From the NCBI RefSeq assembly GCF_037975245.1, contig NC_092567.1, positions 17,348,376 to 17,412,375 on the forward strand: a DNA stretch of 64,000 nucleotides, written 5' to 3'. The position numbers were made by a program, and so were the translations under genes. Below the pieces are notes generated by a model. The model saw only the letters and a list, made by a program, of their open reading frames with translations. It did no database searches and was not told the DNA's origin. Source of the DNA: Apostichopus japonicus. Lineage: Eukaryota; Echinodermata; Holothuroidea; Aspidochirotida; Stichopodidae. This document shows, one piece after another, positions 12,247 to 23,295 of this stretch (the first letter of the stretch is position 1; the number at the start of each line of letters is the position of its first letter).

Positions 12247-13587
12247 TCACACAAACTTCACAGACAAGTACTTTGAATAAACGCAATAAACGAAAATCAT
12301 AAAACAAATCCACAAAATACCACATATCACTGTTCGATTTCTTTCTCGTTGAACTTCATACTTGTCACACATATTACTAATCAATTTGTGTCTGTCTGAA
12401 CTGGTGTAAAATGGAACCTTCTCACGAGTTTCGATGTTACATAAAACACCGAATTCCAATTTGATAAATGTGTCCTTTATGTCCTCTTCCAAGTGATCGA
12501 TCGAGGCACATACATCAGGAATATGCTTTACGGCCATCCAATTGTTCCAAGACTCGAGAATGTTGGATGAAAGTTTGGTCAATTTGTCATACCTCGCTCT
12601 AAGCCTTGTGGAAATTTTGGCAAGTTTGTTGACCTCATTTTTTGTGCTCGAGTGTCGTTCACGCAAACAGGTACTGTACACTTCGTACTTTATCTGCAAT
12701 TCTATGATCATTTCCATAAGAAATTGTTTATTCCGTTCACCTACCCACCGGACCTCTTGTAATTCGTTTAGGACATCCACCTGATTCCAGTTCACCATAT
12801 GCCAAACTGTCCACAATATTACGTTTTTTAAATTTCCTTCAATTTTTTGAATGATTCTTCCGATGCGAAAGAGATTTTGGTTAAATATTTTAACATCGTC
12901 TTCTATCAATCTTTCTTGACATTTCAACTCCTTCAGTACTGTTTCCCTGTAAATCATAACCATTACATCAACTCTTTCTAAGACTGTTTTCTTTCCAGGC
13001 ATCTTTACAATATATTTCTCGCACAATTTTAATGCTCTAGATTTTTTAGCAAGGCGTTTTCTTTCTTCTACTGCTAAAATATCAACTTTGTTTATGGCGG
13101 ACGCATATGAAAATGTAAAACATTCACTCTTCATCTGCACCTCTTGAATAATTTCTTTCAAACCAGCATAGCTTGAGCAACTGCCTGGGCTGTTCCTCAC
13201 CTTGACATGAGGATAGTAGCAGTTTTCACAAAGGTATCCCTTCCGATCAAAACAATAGGCTACTGCTGTTCGATGTTTGTGACACCTGACACAGTTATGT
13301 AAATCGATATCAATCTCAGGTTTTTCTAATGTAACATGCTCAACTAAGCTTTTAATGAAGTAATCTGTTTTAAATCCTTCGGAAGGTATCGTGAAGAACT
13401 CTCGGCATACAGCGCATTGTAGTTCTCCTTGTTGTTGTTGTTGTTGTTTAATGAAGGATTCTAAACAGTCACTACAATATCGATGAAGACACGGTAAAAC
13501 CTTTGGTTCTTTCAAATGTTGAATGCAAATTGGACAAGACAGGAAATTTTCTCCGATTTCATTAAGAACTGTGTTTATAGATTCCAT
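12247..13587 (-). CDS. TRIM-like RING/B-box E3 ligase with C-terminal membrane anchor (copy B)
   Basis: Uninterrupted frame of 446 residues, probably single coding exon. RING C3HC4: C18, C21, C33, H35, C38, C41, C58, C61. A six-glutamine run (48-53, six pure CAA codons at 13429-13446) sits between C41 and C58 and lengthens that loop by three residues relative to copy A. A B-box follows (C102, H105, C112, D114, C120, C123, H127). Residues about 140-415 are charged and helical, probably coiled coil, with no SPRY, NHL or other C-terminal ligand domain. A strongly hydrophobic stretch (TVICGILWICFMIFVYCVY) near the C terminus should be a transmembrane tail anchor. The N terminus aligns with copy A, so the pair arose by tandem duplication. 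Its likely role is a membrane-anchored ubiquitin ligase; substrate and compartment are unknown. Confidence 0.88.
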   Translation of the reverse strand: MESINTVLNEIGENFLSCPICIQHLKEPKVLPCLHRYCSDCLESFIKQQQQQQGELQCAVCREFFTIPSEGFKTDYFIKSLVEHVTLEKPEIDIDLHNCVRCHKHRTAVAYCFDRKGYLCENCYYPHVKVRNSPGSCSSYAGLKEIIQEVQMKSECFTFSYASAINKVDILAVEERKRLAKKSRALKLCEKYIVKMPGKKTVLERVDVMVMIYRETVLKELKCQERLIEDDVKIFNQNLFRIGRIIQKIEGNLKNVILWTVWHMVNWNQVDVLNELQEVRWVGERNKQFLMEMIIELQIKYEVYSTCLRERHSSTKNEVNKLAKISTRLRARYDKLTKLSSNILESWNNWMAVKHIPDVCASIDHLEEDIKDTFIKLEFGVLCNIETREKVPFYTSSDRHKLISNMCDKYEVQRERNRTVICGILWICFMIFVYCVYSKYLSVKFV

Positions 13588-15754
13588 CTTTGTGTAAGTT
13601 AGTTGGCAAAGCGGTTAAATACTCCTTGGATTATTAAAGCATTGCAGTTAATTCGGTCCTTACACAGTGAAATCGCCAAACATTTCTTATTGTTAGCCAG
13701 GAACACCAGATACAAAATGGCCAACAACAGAAATCTAGAAAAGGGAAATTTTGATATCTTCAAAGATGATCAAATTGCCAAGAACTCGATCATGCCGCGT
13801 AAATAGTCGACTGTAAATTCCACTTATAAATTTGTTAATATTTGACTATTCGTTGGTGCATTTGCTAAAAAACAACAGTTACATGGATACGTCTGCAGTG
13901 CAATACATGCTAATCTTCCAGTTTACATGTTATCTTTTTAAAAGTTGTGTACTACTTCCAAGTAGCATTCTATGTCCTTCAGGGTTGTCACTGAATGATA
14001 GTTTATTTGCATAAGCCCCAATCGTAATTCAATTTGTCAATTTTATTGTCGTAGTCAGGGCCAGGTCAAATTCATATTAATATAAGCATGTATCTCAACT
14101 GTGCAACTGTCGAAGTACCTATGGGTAAAATAACAGAGAGAATTTATTTCAAATGGCATGAGGTGATTTTTTAGGGTGAAGATCTGATTTGATCTCTGCA
14201 AGGATAATAGTGGCTTTAAAATAGTTTTACGGTCACTTGTTAGCAAAGTGACAGCACACTGAATGTTTAGATCACACATGTTCACCATAATGTACTTTGA
14301 AGCATGTTCAGTTTAGAAAGCAATTAAAGGAGTTGTCATGGAGGCATGCGTTTTTGATATGTGCTTTCATTTACACGAATTTCAAGTCTAAACAACACAC
14401 ATCATGCTCATCTTGCAATACAACAGTCACCATCTCTGTTAAATTTCATGATTTGCTGCAGTGTTATACAACTGTATACAAGTCAAGAGCACACGTGGTC
14501 AAGTTCCCTGTTGTACGCAATGGCAAAATGTCTCTCAAAGTATTAACTTGTAAACAAGTGTCCAATTTTGCTGGAATATTACTTTAAGGAAAATCTTTCC
14601 GAAACATCCTTGTTAGTTAGAGATATTTCTTGTTTTCTCGTAGCAGCTTTGAAGCACAAACACACACGTTACCAAAAAGGAATTAGAATTTTCTGGAAGT
14701 ATTATAATTCCTGGTTGGAATACTGTAGACTTCAACTGCAATATTGTCACAAATGTTTGTACTGCTTAAGTGATTTTAAAGCAATACATTTCTGAAAGGA
14801 AGTCGATATCAGCGGAATGTAATTATAATGCCATAAGAAATAACAACTTATTATGAAGATCGTTAGCAAAGAATTTACTAAAACTTTTCTCTCCAAAACC
14901 AAATGTATTGTTGTGGCACAAATCTGTGCAAGCTACACTGTTTTGGTTTTTTTACATTGACCTTGCAAATCTACCTGAAAGAGTTTTTAATTTCACATGC
15001 AATGCAATTAACAGACGTATTTGTAACATAATGTCAACGTGTTCAATAAGTGAGCTAGGGTGTATCTAGTGCTACAAACCCATCAGACAGACGAACGGAT
15101 GTAATCAATAATGGCAGTTGAAAATCAGAACATTCTTACTAGTCCTCACGAAAGTGCAGTGTCAAAAAGGTGAACGTGAAGCATAAACTAAGTTAATGCA
15201 AGTATATACATATTGATTAGTTCATTTGGCAAGTCTTGAATAGGCTTGATATGTTATACGTTATATTGAGCTACACATCAATCCCTGAAAGGAAGGGCTC
15301 TTTTAACCACGAAAAATGTGAGTCACTTGTACTAAATGTGCGAACGGTATTGAAAAGGAATCTTTATCATATATTTGTACAGAATATATATATCGGTTCC
15401 ACGAAACGGCTTGTTGCTGCTCGATGTGCGCTGGGACGTGATGCCAGAACCTAGGCATATCTGCAGAAGCACAGTTAACGACGGTTTTCAAGATGCCAAG
15501 AAATGAAGTACGGCTTTGAATTCCATAAACTTGGTCTTTTCCATCGAAGAGTAATGGATTACCGCTATGATTAATTTCAATCGCCTCTGTCCTTTGGCCA
15601 GAAAATACAGTCTAGTTAAGTTAATTTACAGACTCAAGGATCAGGAAGCCTAACAGTAGCTTATGTGAGACCCTTTCCGTGTTAGATCATGGATGAACAC
15701 CGGCTTATTTCAAGCCCTCTCTTTTCGATTAGTGATCAGAGGAAAACAAGGCAA
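13588..15754. other. Upstream flank of TRIM-like copy B, no gene recognised
   Basis: The sequence just 5' of the copy B ATG reads ...ACACAAAG then ATG, compatible with a splice acceptor of a 5' UTR intron. The rest is AT-rich with short open frames only. Confidence 0.4.
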
Positions 15755-15835
15755 GGCCGTGGATTCGCTCCCATTCCTGCTCCCGGGACCGCCATTTAAT
15801 GTCCCCATCCGACGGACGAGAGTCTATGCCCCAGC
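15755..15835 (-). mobile_element. Divergent SINE fragment (central domain)
   Basis: Read on the minus strand the segment contains GGGGACATTAAATGGCGGTC and CCGGGAGCAGGA. These align with GGGGACGTTAAATTGCGGTC and CCGGGAGCAGGA in the SINE copies at 18860-19826. The flanks do not match, so it is an old fragment or a different SINE family sharing that central domain. Confidence 0.6.
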
Positions 15836-17571
15836 ATCTGACCACATTCTCAAATACTGAGGTAAGCAAATGCACCCCATTCAGCAATGACGAACAAAGT
15901 TGTTTCCAAAACCAGTGACGAACAATAAACAAACCCCTTTTCCCAAGTTCATATATATTTATTTATACCGGCAACACGGCAAGAGTAACTGTTTTGAGAA
16001 ACTGAATGCAGGGGTTGCAATAAGGAAATGGTGTAACGTTCAGTAAAAACGGTGCACGGTTATATGGAAAACGCACCCTTTTCCCTTCTGCGGGCAGTCA
16101 GCACATTACATGGTGGTTCAGGAAATGACTGTCTGAATGCAACTAATTATATACCCACACACAACTGTAAACCTTAGACAATGTGCAGGCCGTTCTACCC
16201 TCGTACACAATGTACAGCCTAGAAGCCATGCAGCTGTTGAAACAAATGACACACATTACATATATATATATATATATATATATACACATTTGGTTCTGAA
16301 CGACACTATGGTTGTATAGCTCCAGGGTAATATACGGTATACAATACAATTGATACTGTCGTAAGCCACAGTAGTTGTATGATTCGACCAAGGAGTTGAA
16401 AACTTCCTTATTCGACTTACAAAGCTTGTTCAAAAATAATATGACACATCTGTCTAGTTCTTAGTGAAAATAGAAAATATAACTTACTTTCTCGGGAGTG
16501 TTTAGAAATTGGCACGTTCTTACACCAGCTTTAAACTACAGAAATAAGAAAGGCTAGGATGATACTTGTCGAATGTTTCAATCTTGTGAGAACCAAACTA
16601 GCAATGTTTGTTCACACCAATGCGTGTACAATAAAACCCATCACAAACCACGCCTATACCTTCATAGAGTCTGCTAATTTGCATACAATTAGTAAACAAA
16701 TATGTATGGCAACCCTATAAACATACGAGGTGTGAGCAGTGTGTTAGTGTTGTCCAAGTACTCTATCCAGCATCACAAAAGAAATGGAATATCATGGAAT
16801 ACTCATCAACGGGATAATGCATAGTAACGTCAAACGCCCCCACATGAAGGTCTTTCGTCACTGCCCACCCACTCGTCTTAACTTTGAAGAAGTTCACACG
16901 TTTAACATTATCGTGTCTGTATCAACGGCTTCAGTGGCACAAGGAATTTTATTTTGGCACCTACAGATACAGTTTTTATGTCTAAATGCTAGTGTTCTTA
17001 TTCGTTAGTCTTGACTACATTGTACAAGTTAACTGAAAGCTACGGGATTTGTGTCCTTTGCAAACTTTAAACTCTAAACATGGTGCCCTCACATTTGACG
17101 TCTTTCAGAGGCACATGGAATTTTATTTGTCACTTACAGATATATGTATACCTGTCTAAATGCTAGTTGTACCTATTCATTATTCAAGGTGCCCTCAAAT
17201 TTTCTCACACGAACTGTTCACGACCCCATACCTCACCATTGGCGAATATATGTCATGTCCCTTCCCTTTACAAAGGTATCCTTGCTGTATCAATGAAACC
17301 AATTTCCCACTGTATTAAGTACAGGTTGTAGATCGACGGCCCCGTACCTGTCGGGGTCGCTTTACCAAACATTTGAGCCACAAACGAATTACGATGGGTC
17401 GTGATATCGTTTTACAGTACAGACATAATTATAAAAGAACCGAAGACACGTTAGAAAATCATACTGGGCGTGTTTTAATTACATATTAAAATATATGATA
17501 TCTCTCATTGAACTATCTTTATGTCCATAATACTCTCCCCAACCCCTCTCGCAAAATAATTTGCATATGTT
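15836..17571. other. No recognised gene; TA microsatellite inside
   Basis: A (TA)n run occupies about 16258-16284. Sequence around 16990-17170 contains two partly similar segments (AGATAC/TATACAG...TGTCTAAATGCTAGT), a weak duplication. No exon recognised. Confidence 0.4.
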
Positions 17572-17589
17572 CCCAGCAAAAAATGTACC

Positions 17590-18345
17590 CTAATTTTACC
17601 GCGGTAAACTATGGTAAATGTGTGGTAAATAGGGTAAATGTGTGGTAAAATTGTGGTAAAATCAACTGCGGTACATTTACCGCAGTTTTACCATGGTATT
17701 ACCGCGGTAAAAGTGCGGTACATTTACCGTGGTAAATTTACCGCAGTTTTACCATGGTATTACCGCGGTATAAGTAGGGTAAAAGTGCGGTACATTTACC
17801 GCGGTAAATTTACCGCAGTTTTACCATGATACTACCGCGGTATAAGTAGGGTAAAAGTGCGGTACATGTACTACGGTAAATTTACCGCAGTTTTACCATG
17901 GTATTACCGCGGTAAAAGTGTGGTACATTTACTACGGTAAATTTACCACAATTTTACCATGGTATTACCGCGGTAAAAGTAGGGTAAAAGGGTGGTTCAT
18001 TTACTGCGGTAAATTTACAGCAGTTTTACCATGATATTACTGCGGTATAAGTAGGGTAAAAGTGCGGTACATTTACTACGGTAAATTAACCACAGTTTTA
18101 CCATGGTATTACCGCGGTAAAAGTAGGGTAAAAGTGTGGTACATTTACTACGGTAAATTTACCATAGTTTTACCATGATATTACTGTAGTAAAAGTAGGG
18201 TAAGTTTATATGGTACATAAACTACATATGTGAAATTCCTACAATTGTGCCATGATTAACCACAGTAAAAATAGGGTAAAACTATACGGTGCAATTATAC
18301 TATGGTAAATTTACAATAATTGTACCACAGAAGAACATATATGGG
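17590..18345. repeat. Left-arm array of palindromic TTTACC/GGTAAA units
   Basis: Units of roughly 60-80 bp carry the order GGTACATTTACC, GGTAAATTTACCGCAG, TTTTACCATGGTATTACC, GCGGTAAAAGT. Most words are self-complementary or pair with a neighbour (CCGCGG, ACCATGGT, GGTAAATTTACC). Later units decay towards 18340. Confidence 0.85.
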
Positions 18346-18777
18346 TCACACTATGAAACATGATGGTACATTTACAGCAATTTTTCCTACTCATATCTTT
18401 TCCTACTCATATCTTAATGTTGGCAATATAAATTACCTGTGGATATGAGTTGAATAAAGAAGAGAGACAAACTGCTATTCTTATATGTAATAGTATGCAT
18501 CTCTTTTCCTAAAAAAAAACAAGCAGAGGATAGATACATAGAGAATTCCTTCATGGAATCCCTGATATATTTGAGAGGAGACAACAATTAATTCTTTTTT
18601 CATTATTAGGGAGAACCTAAAAGCCTTTAAAATGAAAAAAGAACTATATAAACTAGCACACATAAGGCATAGGTTCTGCGCCTCAACACTGTGGCACACA
18701 AAAATTGACCAATCAGTGTCCTCAGATTTGGGTATTCTCTGTCAGGTCCAATAAATGACTTGACAAGTCTATGTAAT

Positions 18778-18852
18778 TATGTTCAGAGTTTTTATGTTCA
18801 GAGTAATTATGTTCAGAGTAATTATGTCAGAGTAATTATGTTCAGAGTTCAG
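18778..18852 (+). repeat. 15-bp tandem repeat ATGTTCAGAGTAATT
   Basis: About five units, some imperfect, stand directly before the first SINE copy. The same ATGTTCAGAGT word recurs exactly at each SINE boundary (about 19143, 19443 and 19823). It is therefore either the target-site duplication or the seam of a tandem amplification. Confidence 0.8.
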
Positions 18853-19140
18853 AGACACCAATTTTCACCCCGCTCCTTTCTCGTGGTAGGAAAGTGGCTA
18901 CACGTGGAAGCGGTACTCACGTCCTTCGGAGGGGACGTTAAATTGCGGTCCCGGGAGCAGGACTACACACCCCTGCCTCGTTACTTCAGGGCACTATTCG
19001 AAAAGAGAAGGCGAAATTCGCCGGTGTCCTTCCACGCACAAAAAAAAAACTTGGAACCTCAATAATTACCGACTAAGGATTTCCTTAGTTTGCTGAAGCA
19101 CCTTCGGGTGGAAGCAGAACACGAGGTGTATCGTATCGTA
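18853..19140 (+). mobile_element. SINE copy 1 (5'-truncated)
   Basis: Lacks the tRNA-like head and begins at GACACCAATTTTCACC. It has the central GGGGACGTTAAATTGCGGTC domain, an A-run, and a tail with two hairpins: CTAAGGA/TCCTTAG and CACC-TTCG-GGTG. It ends in GTATCGTATC. Any open frame inside is incidental. Confidence 0.8.
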
Positions 19141-19151
19141 TCATGTTCAGA

Positions 19152-19443
19152 GTCGACACTGACACCAATTTTCACCCCGCTCCTTTCTCGTGGTAGGAAA
19201 GTGGCTACACGTGGAAGCGGTACTCACGTCCTTCGGAGGGGACGTTAAATTGCGGTCCCGGGAGCAGGATTACACACCCCTGCCTCGTTACTTCAGGGCA
19301 CTATTCGAAAAGAGAAGGCGAAATTCGCCGGTGTCCTTCCACGCACAAAAAAACTTGGAGCCTCAATTATTACCGACTAAGGATTTCCTTAGTTTGCTGA
19401 AGCACCTTCGGGTGGAAGCAGAACACGAGGTGTATCGTATCGT
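19152..19443 (+). mobile_element. SINE copy 2 (5'-truncated)
   Basis: Almost identical to copy 1 and beginning only about ten bases further 5' (GTCGACACTGACACC). Same two-hairpin tail and the same ATCGTATCGTA ending. The high identity means recent duplication or very recent insertion. Confidence 0.8.
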
Positions 19444-19454
19444 ATGTTCAGAGT

Positions 19455-19823
19455 ACTGAGAGCGGTGAGGTGGCAGAACGGGAGAGTACACGTCTGCAGT
19501 ACCTGAGGTCCCTGGTTCAAACCTCGGTGTCGACACTGACACCAATTTTCACCCCGCTCCTTTCTCGTGGTAGGAAAGTGGCTACACGTGGAAAGCGGTA
19601 CTCACGTCCTTCGGAGGGGACGTTAAATTGCGGTCCCGGGAGCAGGACTACACACCCCTGCCTCGTTACTTCAGGGCACTATTCGAAAAGAGAAGGCGAG
19701 ATTCGCCGGTGTCCTTCCACGCACAAAAACTTGGAACCTCAATAATTTCCGACTAAGGATTTCCTTAGTCTGCTGAAGCACCTTCGGGTGGAAGCGTAAT
19801 ACGAGGTGTATCATATCATCATC
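19455..19823 (+). mobile_element. SINE copy 3 (with tRNA-like head)
   Basis: Starts with GAGAGCGGTGAGGTGGCAGA, carrying a Pol III A-box-like segment (TGGCAGAACGGGAGAG) and a B-box-like GGTTCAAACCT 40-odd bases later, so the head is tRNA-derived. The body and two-hairpin tail match copies 1 and 2. This is the most complete of the three and defines the family. Confidence 0.82.
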
Positions 19824-20184
19824 ATGTTCAGAGTACTCTTTCCATTTAAAACAAGTCTTTGAGGACAATAAGAGATCAAAAGTCCAATCTGGACTACCAA
19901 TCAAGTCAAAAGAAGAGAGTACCAGTAGGGTAAATGAAATTCAACAAAGCTTTCTTATGTGTGAAACCTCCATTGATTTGATGAATTAAAAACTGATGCA
20001 TTCTACAACTGAGGACTTACATGTCAGGCATACAACCATTACAATAAGGGTAACGGCATATAGCCAAATCATAATACAGTACACTGATGGGTGAAATTCA
20101 AAGGAATATATGGTGTACATGCTAATTGAAATAAGGACAAAATCATGCTCAATGTAAGGTGAAACTGTCTTGCAATTAGTGTAA

Positions 20185-20675
20185 AATATCATGGTAAACT
20201 GAGGTAAAACTAAGGTAAAAGCGTAGTAAATCTACGGTAAAATTGGGGTAAAATGTGGTAAGGGCGTGGTAAAAGTATGGTAAATTGAGGTAAAACTAAG
20301 GTAAAAGCGTGGTAAATCCATGGTAAAATTGGGGTAAAAGAACGGTAAACTGTGGTAAAAGCGTGGTAAATATACGGTAAAATTGGGGTAAAAGAACGGT
20401 AAAACTGTGGTAAATTTGGGGTAAAAGCGTAGTAAAAGTGTAGTAAAAGCGCGGTAAAAGTATGGTAACACCGTGGTAAATTGCGGTAAAATTGGGGTAA
20501 AAGTGAGGTAAAACCATGGTAAATTTGTGGTAATTTACTGCGGTAAACCGCGGTTTACCGCGTCCATAGGGCCAAAACACCGCGGCAATGTACAACAAAT
20601 TTACCGCGTTTTTACCCCGGTTTTACCGGGGTAAAAGTGTGGTATGTTACCGCGGTAAATTTGAGGTAAATTTTT
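20185..20675. repeat. Right-arm array of GGTAAA units
   Basis: Dense GGTAAA words (GGGGTAAAATTGGGG, GCGTGGTAAAT, ACGGTAAACTGTGG) in largely one orientation, ending with inverted TTTACCGC/GCGGTAAA blocks at 20535-20665. Together with the array at 17590-18345 it forms the two arms of the element. Confidence 0.85.
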
Positions 20676-20682
20676 TCCTGGG

Positions 20683-21637
20683 TTGCCAATCTTTGAACTA
20701 GATCTATAACACTATAAAAAAAAAGCAAATTCTAACACCTATGTCACAGACAATTTTGATAATGCTTGTTACCCATGGCCATGAATTAAGAATCTTAGCA
20801 GGTAAAGTCTGCCTTCTAAGACTAGGCCTGCTCCATTCACTGATTTGCTCTTACTCTATCTCTGCATTATGATTTCGTGTGAACATGGCGTGGGCTGACC
20901 TAAGGGATTTAGGAGGGGTAGTCCTAGAGTCGAAACAGCCGACTAACATATAGGGGGTAAGTACGAACTCTCCCCCCCCCCCCTCCCAAACAAAAATCAC
21001 ACACACAAGGGAAAACAATAACAATATGAAATGATATATTATAGGCATTCTGTGTCATATTTAGGCTACACAATTAGGCGGTCGGTGTATACGTCCGGTT
21101 GTATATTAGCTTTTTGTATTGGGTTAGAAAAAGGCTGTACACCACCCCTATGCCACCTGGATTACTACAGATCAATGTAATGAGAAATTTAAAAAGGTTA
21201 AGGCTTTATTTGTTTGGTTTTTTAATTTACTGTGTTGTCAGCAGTGACCTGAAGTAATCCAGTGTCCAGTAAGTTATATGAAAAGGTGATCGGTACAGAG
21301 TAATTTCAATGTTTTCATATTGGAATGGAGGGTGTTTTTTTAGCATTACACTGTTCTATATAAGCCGTGTAGGCATATGAACTGCCATTCGCATACACAT
21401 TAGCTACTTGAGTCGATTCAATGAAAGCTGACACGTTTCACATACAGTATAGCTTGTTAGACAGATATAACACCATTTCTGTTTGTTTTCCTATGGCGTG
21501 ACTATAGTGAATGACGTCTTTTCATCACGGTTTACGTATTCTCGAAAAGTTCTTTTGTAGTTCTTAGCCAGAACCCTTTGATGGAACTGTACGTCAAGTG
21601 TAAACAATAGTACCAGCTAAAGTGCTGGTGATATACA
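20683..21637. other. No recognised gene
   Basis: AT-rich sequence with a C-run near 20972-20986. No motif, exon or repeat that I can support. Confidence 0.4.
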
Positions 21638-22025
21638 CAGTGGCGGAGCTAGGGGTATTGGTCAGGAGAGGGCGAGAATGGTCTGTAGGGGCGCTTTTCG
21701 ACACTATCTAAGCGGAGCGCCACCACAGGTTGACGCTTAGCGTACAGAATTTTTTTGAGTAAAGATACTCCCTAGATCGCCGGAAATGACCCTTTCCGGG
21801 CCTGGCTAATTTGCAGATAAACGAAGAATGAATAGGTGTCATCGCCAAATTACACCAACAAAATGTGACAAATCTCAATAGGTAGATGAGAGCGCAATAA
21901 AATAGTCAATAATCGCGAATAAGTAAAAAGTGGTAAAGAGCTGAAAAGGGCGCCAGCAGTCCATTTGAGTCCGTCAGGGGGGGGGGGGGGATCCACCCCC
22001 TGACTGTATGGACGCTCCGCCACTG
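21638..22025. mobile_element. hAT-like MITE with 8-bp target duplication
   Basis: The 388-bp element has terminal inverted repeats CAGTGGCGGAGC / GCTCCGCCACTG and is flanked by a perfect 8-bp duplication GATATACA (21630-21637 and 22026-22033). An 8-bp duplication and CAG...CTG ends are typical of hAT transposons. No transposase is encoded. A second copy in the opposite internal orientation lies at 46666-47043. Confidence 0.9.
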
Positions 22026-22033
22026 GATATACA

Positions 22034-23295
22034 TTGAATCAGCAGACAAATTCCTGTTGGGTTGAACTGTATCACGTGACTGTAACATCAGATTGACTCG
22101 CAGTTCTCTATTGTACAATCCCTTTCACGCCTGTCAAATGTCTTTGAACAATACATGAATATAATGCCAATAGACTATCTATTACTTTTATTAAGATGCT
22201 TGATCTTTTTCAATCGAAGTCTAAAGTTGTTACTTCCAATTTAAGTCATTTTTGTGCTAAGATAATAAAACCTCGTAATTTTTGTCACATCAATTGCTAG
22301 TGCTTACTATAGAACTTCTATCTGTAATCTTTTACTTCATTGGCTTGTGTATCTCTTGTGACTGCCATCTGACTCATGTTAAGTGTTATCTCTATTTGTT
22401 AATGTATTTATGTCTCTTATACCTCCTTGGAGGATCCATAGAGACATAAATAAACTAAACTAACCTTAACTAAACTTCTACTATACTTTCTCCTAAGTAC
22501 TAATAACTTACTCAATCCACCAGACACTCCACTATTTGGGAACAATTTGTCTTTAACCAACTTAATGTTGAATGTTATGACAGCTGAACGTTCTTCAAAA
22601 CAGAAAGAAATCTTGCTGTAAACAAGTACTATAAGTATAAACTGACTGGCACACTGAGACATGGTACTGCACTAATGCCGTATAGGTAGTGCACAGCAAA
22701 AGAGCACATCATTGCTGCAGTTGTTACTCTGCACTATACACTAAAATGTAATTGTTTTTTTTTCAGCCTGCACTCCAGAGTACGTGATCTTCAGCATTCT
22801 ATATTAACATCATTCAAAAACAAATGAATCATTAGTTCAAATTAGAAACTTTATACGCCACAAATAGTCACTTCTACCAATGCAATAATCACGGGACAAA
22901 GTCAACTTGCTATTCAAATCTTTACTCATCACGCCCTCGCCCACTCAGGTCAGGTTTCGAGGGCAACTGTGTGCACCCCTCCCTCTCCTCCCTCATTGTT
23001 TACGACGCATGAGCGAACAAAATGTCAGTGAAGTATTGTTATAGTTCATATCATTAGTATTGTTTCTGTTTTCGGAGAGACGACTCCCTTTTTCGTCTGT
23101 ATTTTCGCCCTCAGTATCCAGCATTTATGTTCGCCCAACAGTGAGTAATTGCAGTAAAAAGAAAAGAAGTAATTAGCCCTATATATGCTGTAACTTTTAC
23201 CATGATGAAAATGATGTGATAGAACTGACGATGGTGGCATTATACGATATTACAGTTACCGGTGATCTGTCTTCCAACAAACAAACCAAATAAAA
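22034..23295. other. No recognised gene
   Basis: AT-rich with short open frames. Contains a small imperfect inverted segment around 22420-22450. Nothing else supported. Confidence 0.4.

Larger units (their letters stand above)
17572..20682. mobile_element. Foldback-like non-autonomous DNA element
   Basis: The left end opens CCCAGCAAAAAATGTACCC and the reverse complement of the right end opens CCCAGGAAAAAATTTACCT; both then reach TTTACCGCGGTAA, so the termini are inverted repeats of about 35 bp with a few mismatches. Each terminus leads into a long array of GGTAAA/TTTACC words. The middle holds unique DNA plus three SINE copies. No transposase frame is visible, so mobility would depend on a partner. 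Target duplication could not be defined: flanks read ...ATGTT and TTGCC... The superfamily is not assigned. Confidence 0.65.

Noticed and set aside
18760-19745. Repeated open frames that read VGKWLHVEAVLTSFGG
   Set aside because: They lie wholly inside SINE copies and simply reflect their shared noncoding sequence.
20232-20598. Minus-strand frames rich in FYHGFTTLLP-type repeats
   Set aside because: Translation of the GGTAAA array; the peptide periodicity follows from the DNA repeat and not from a protein.
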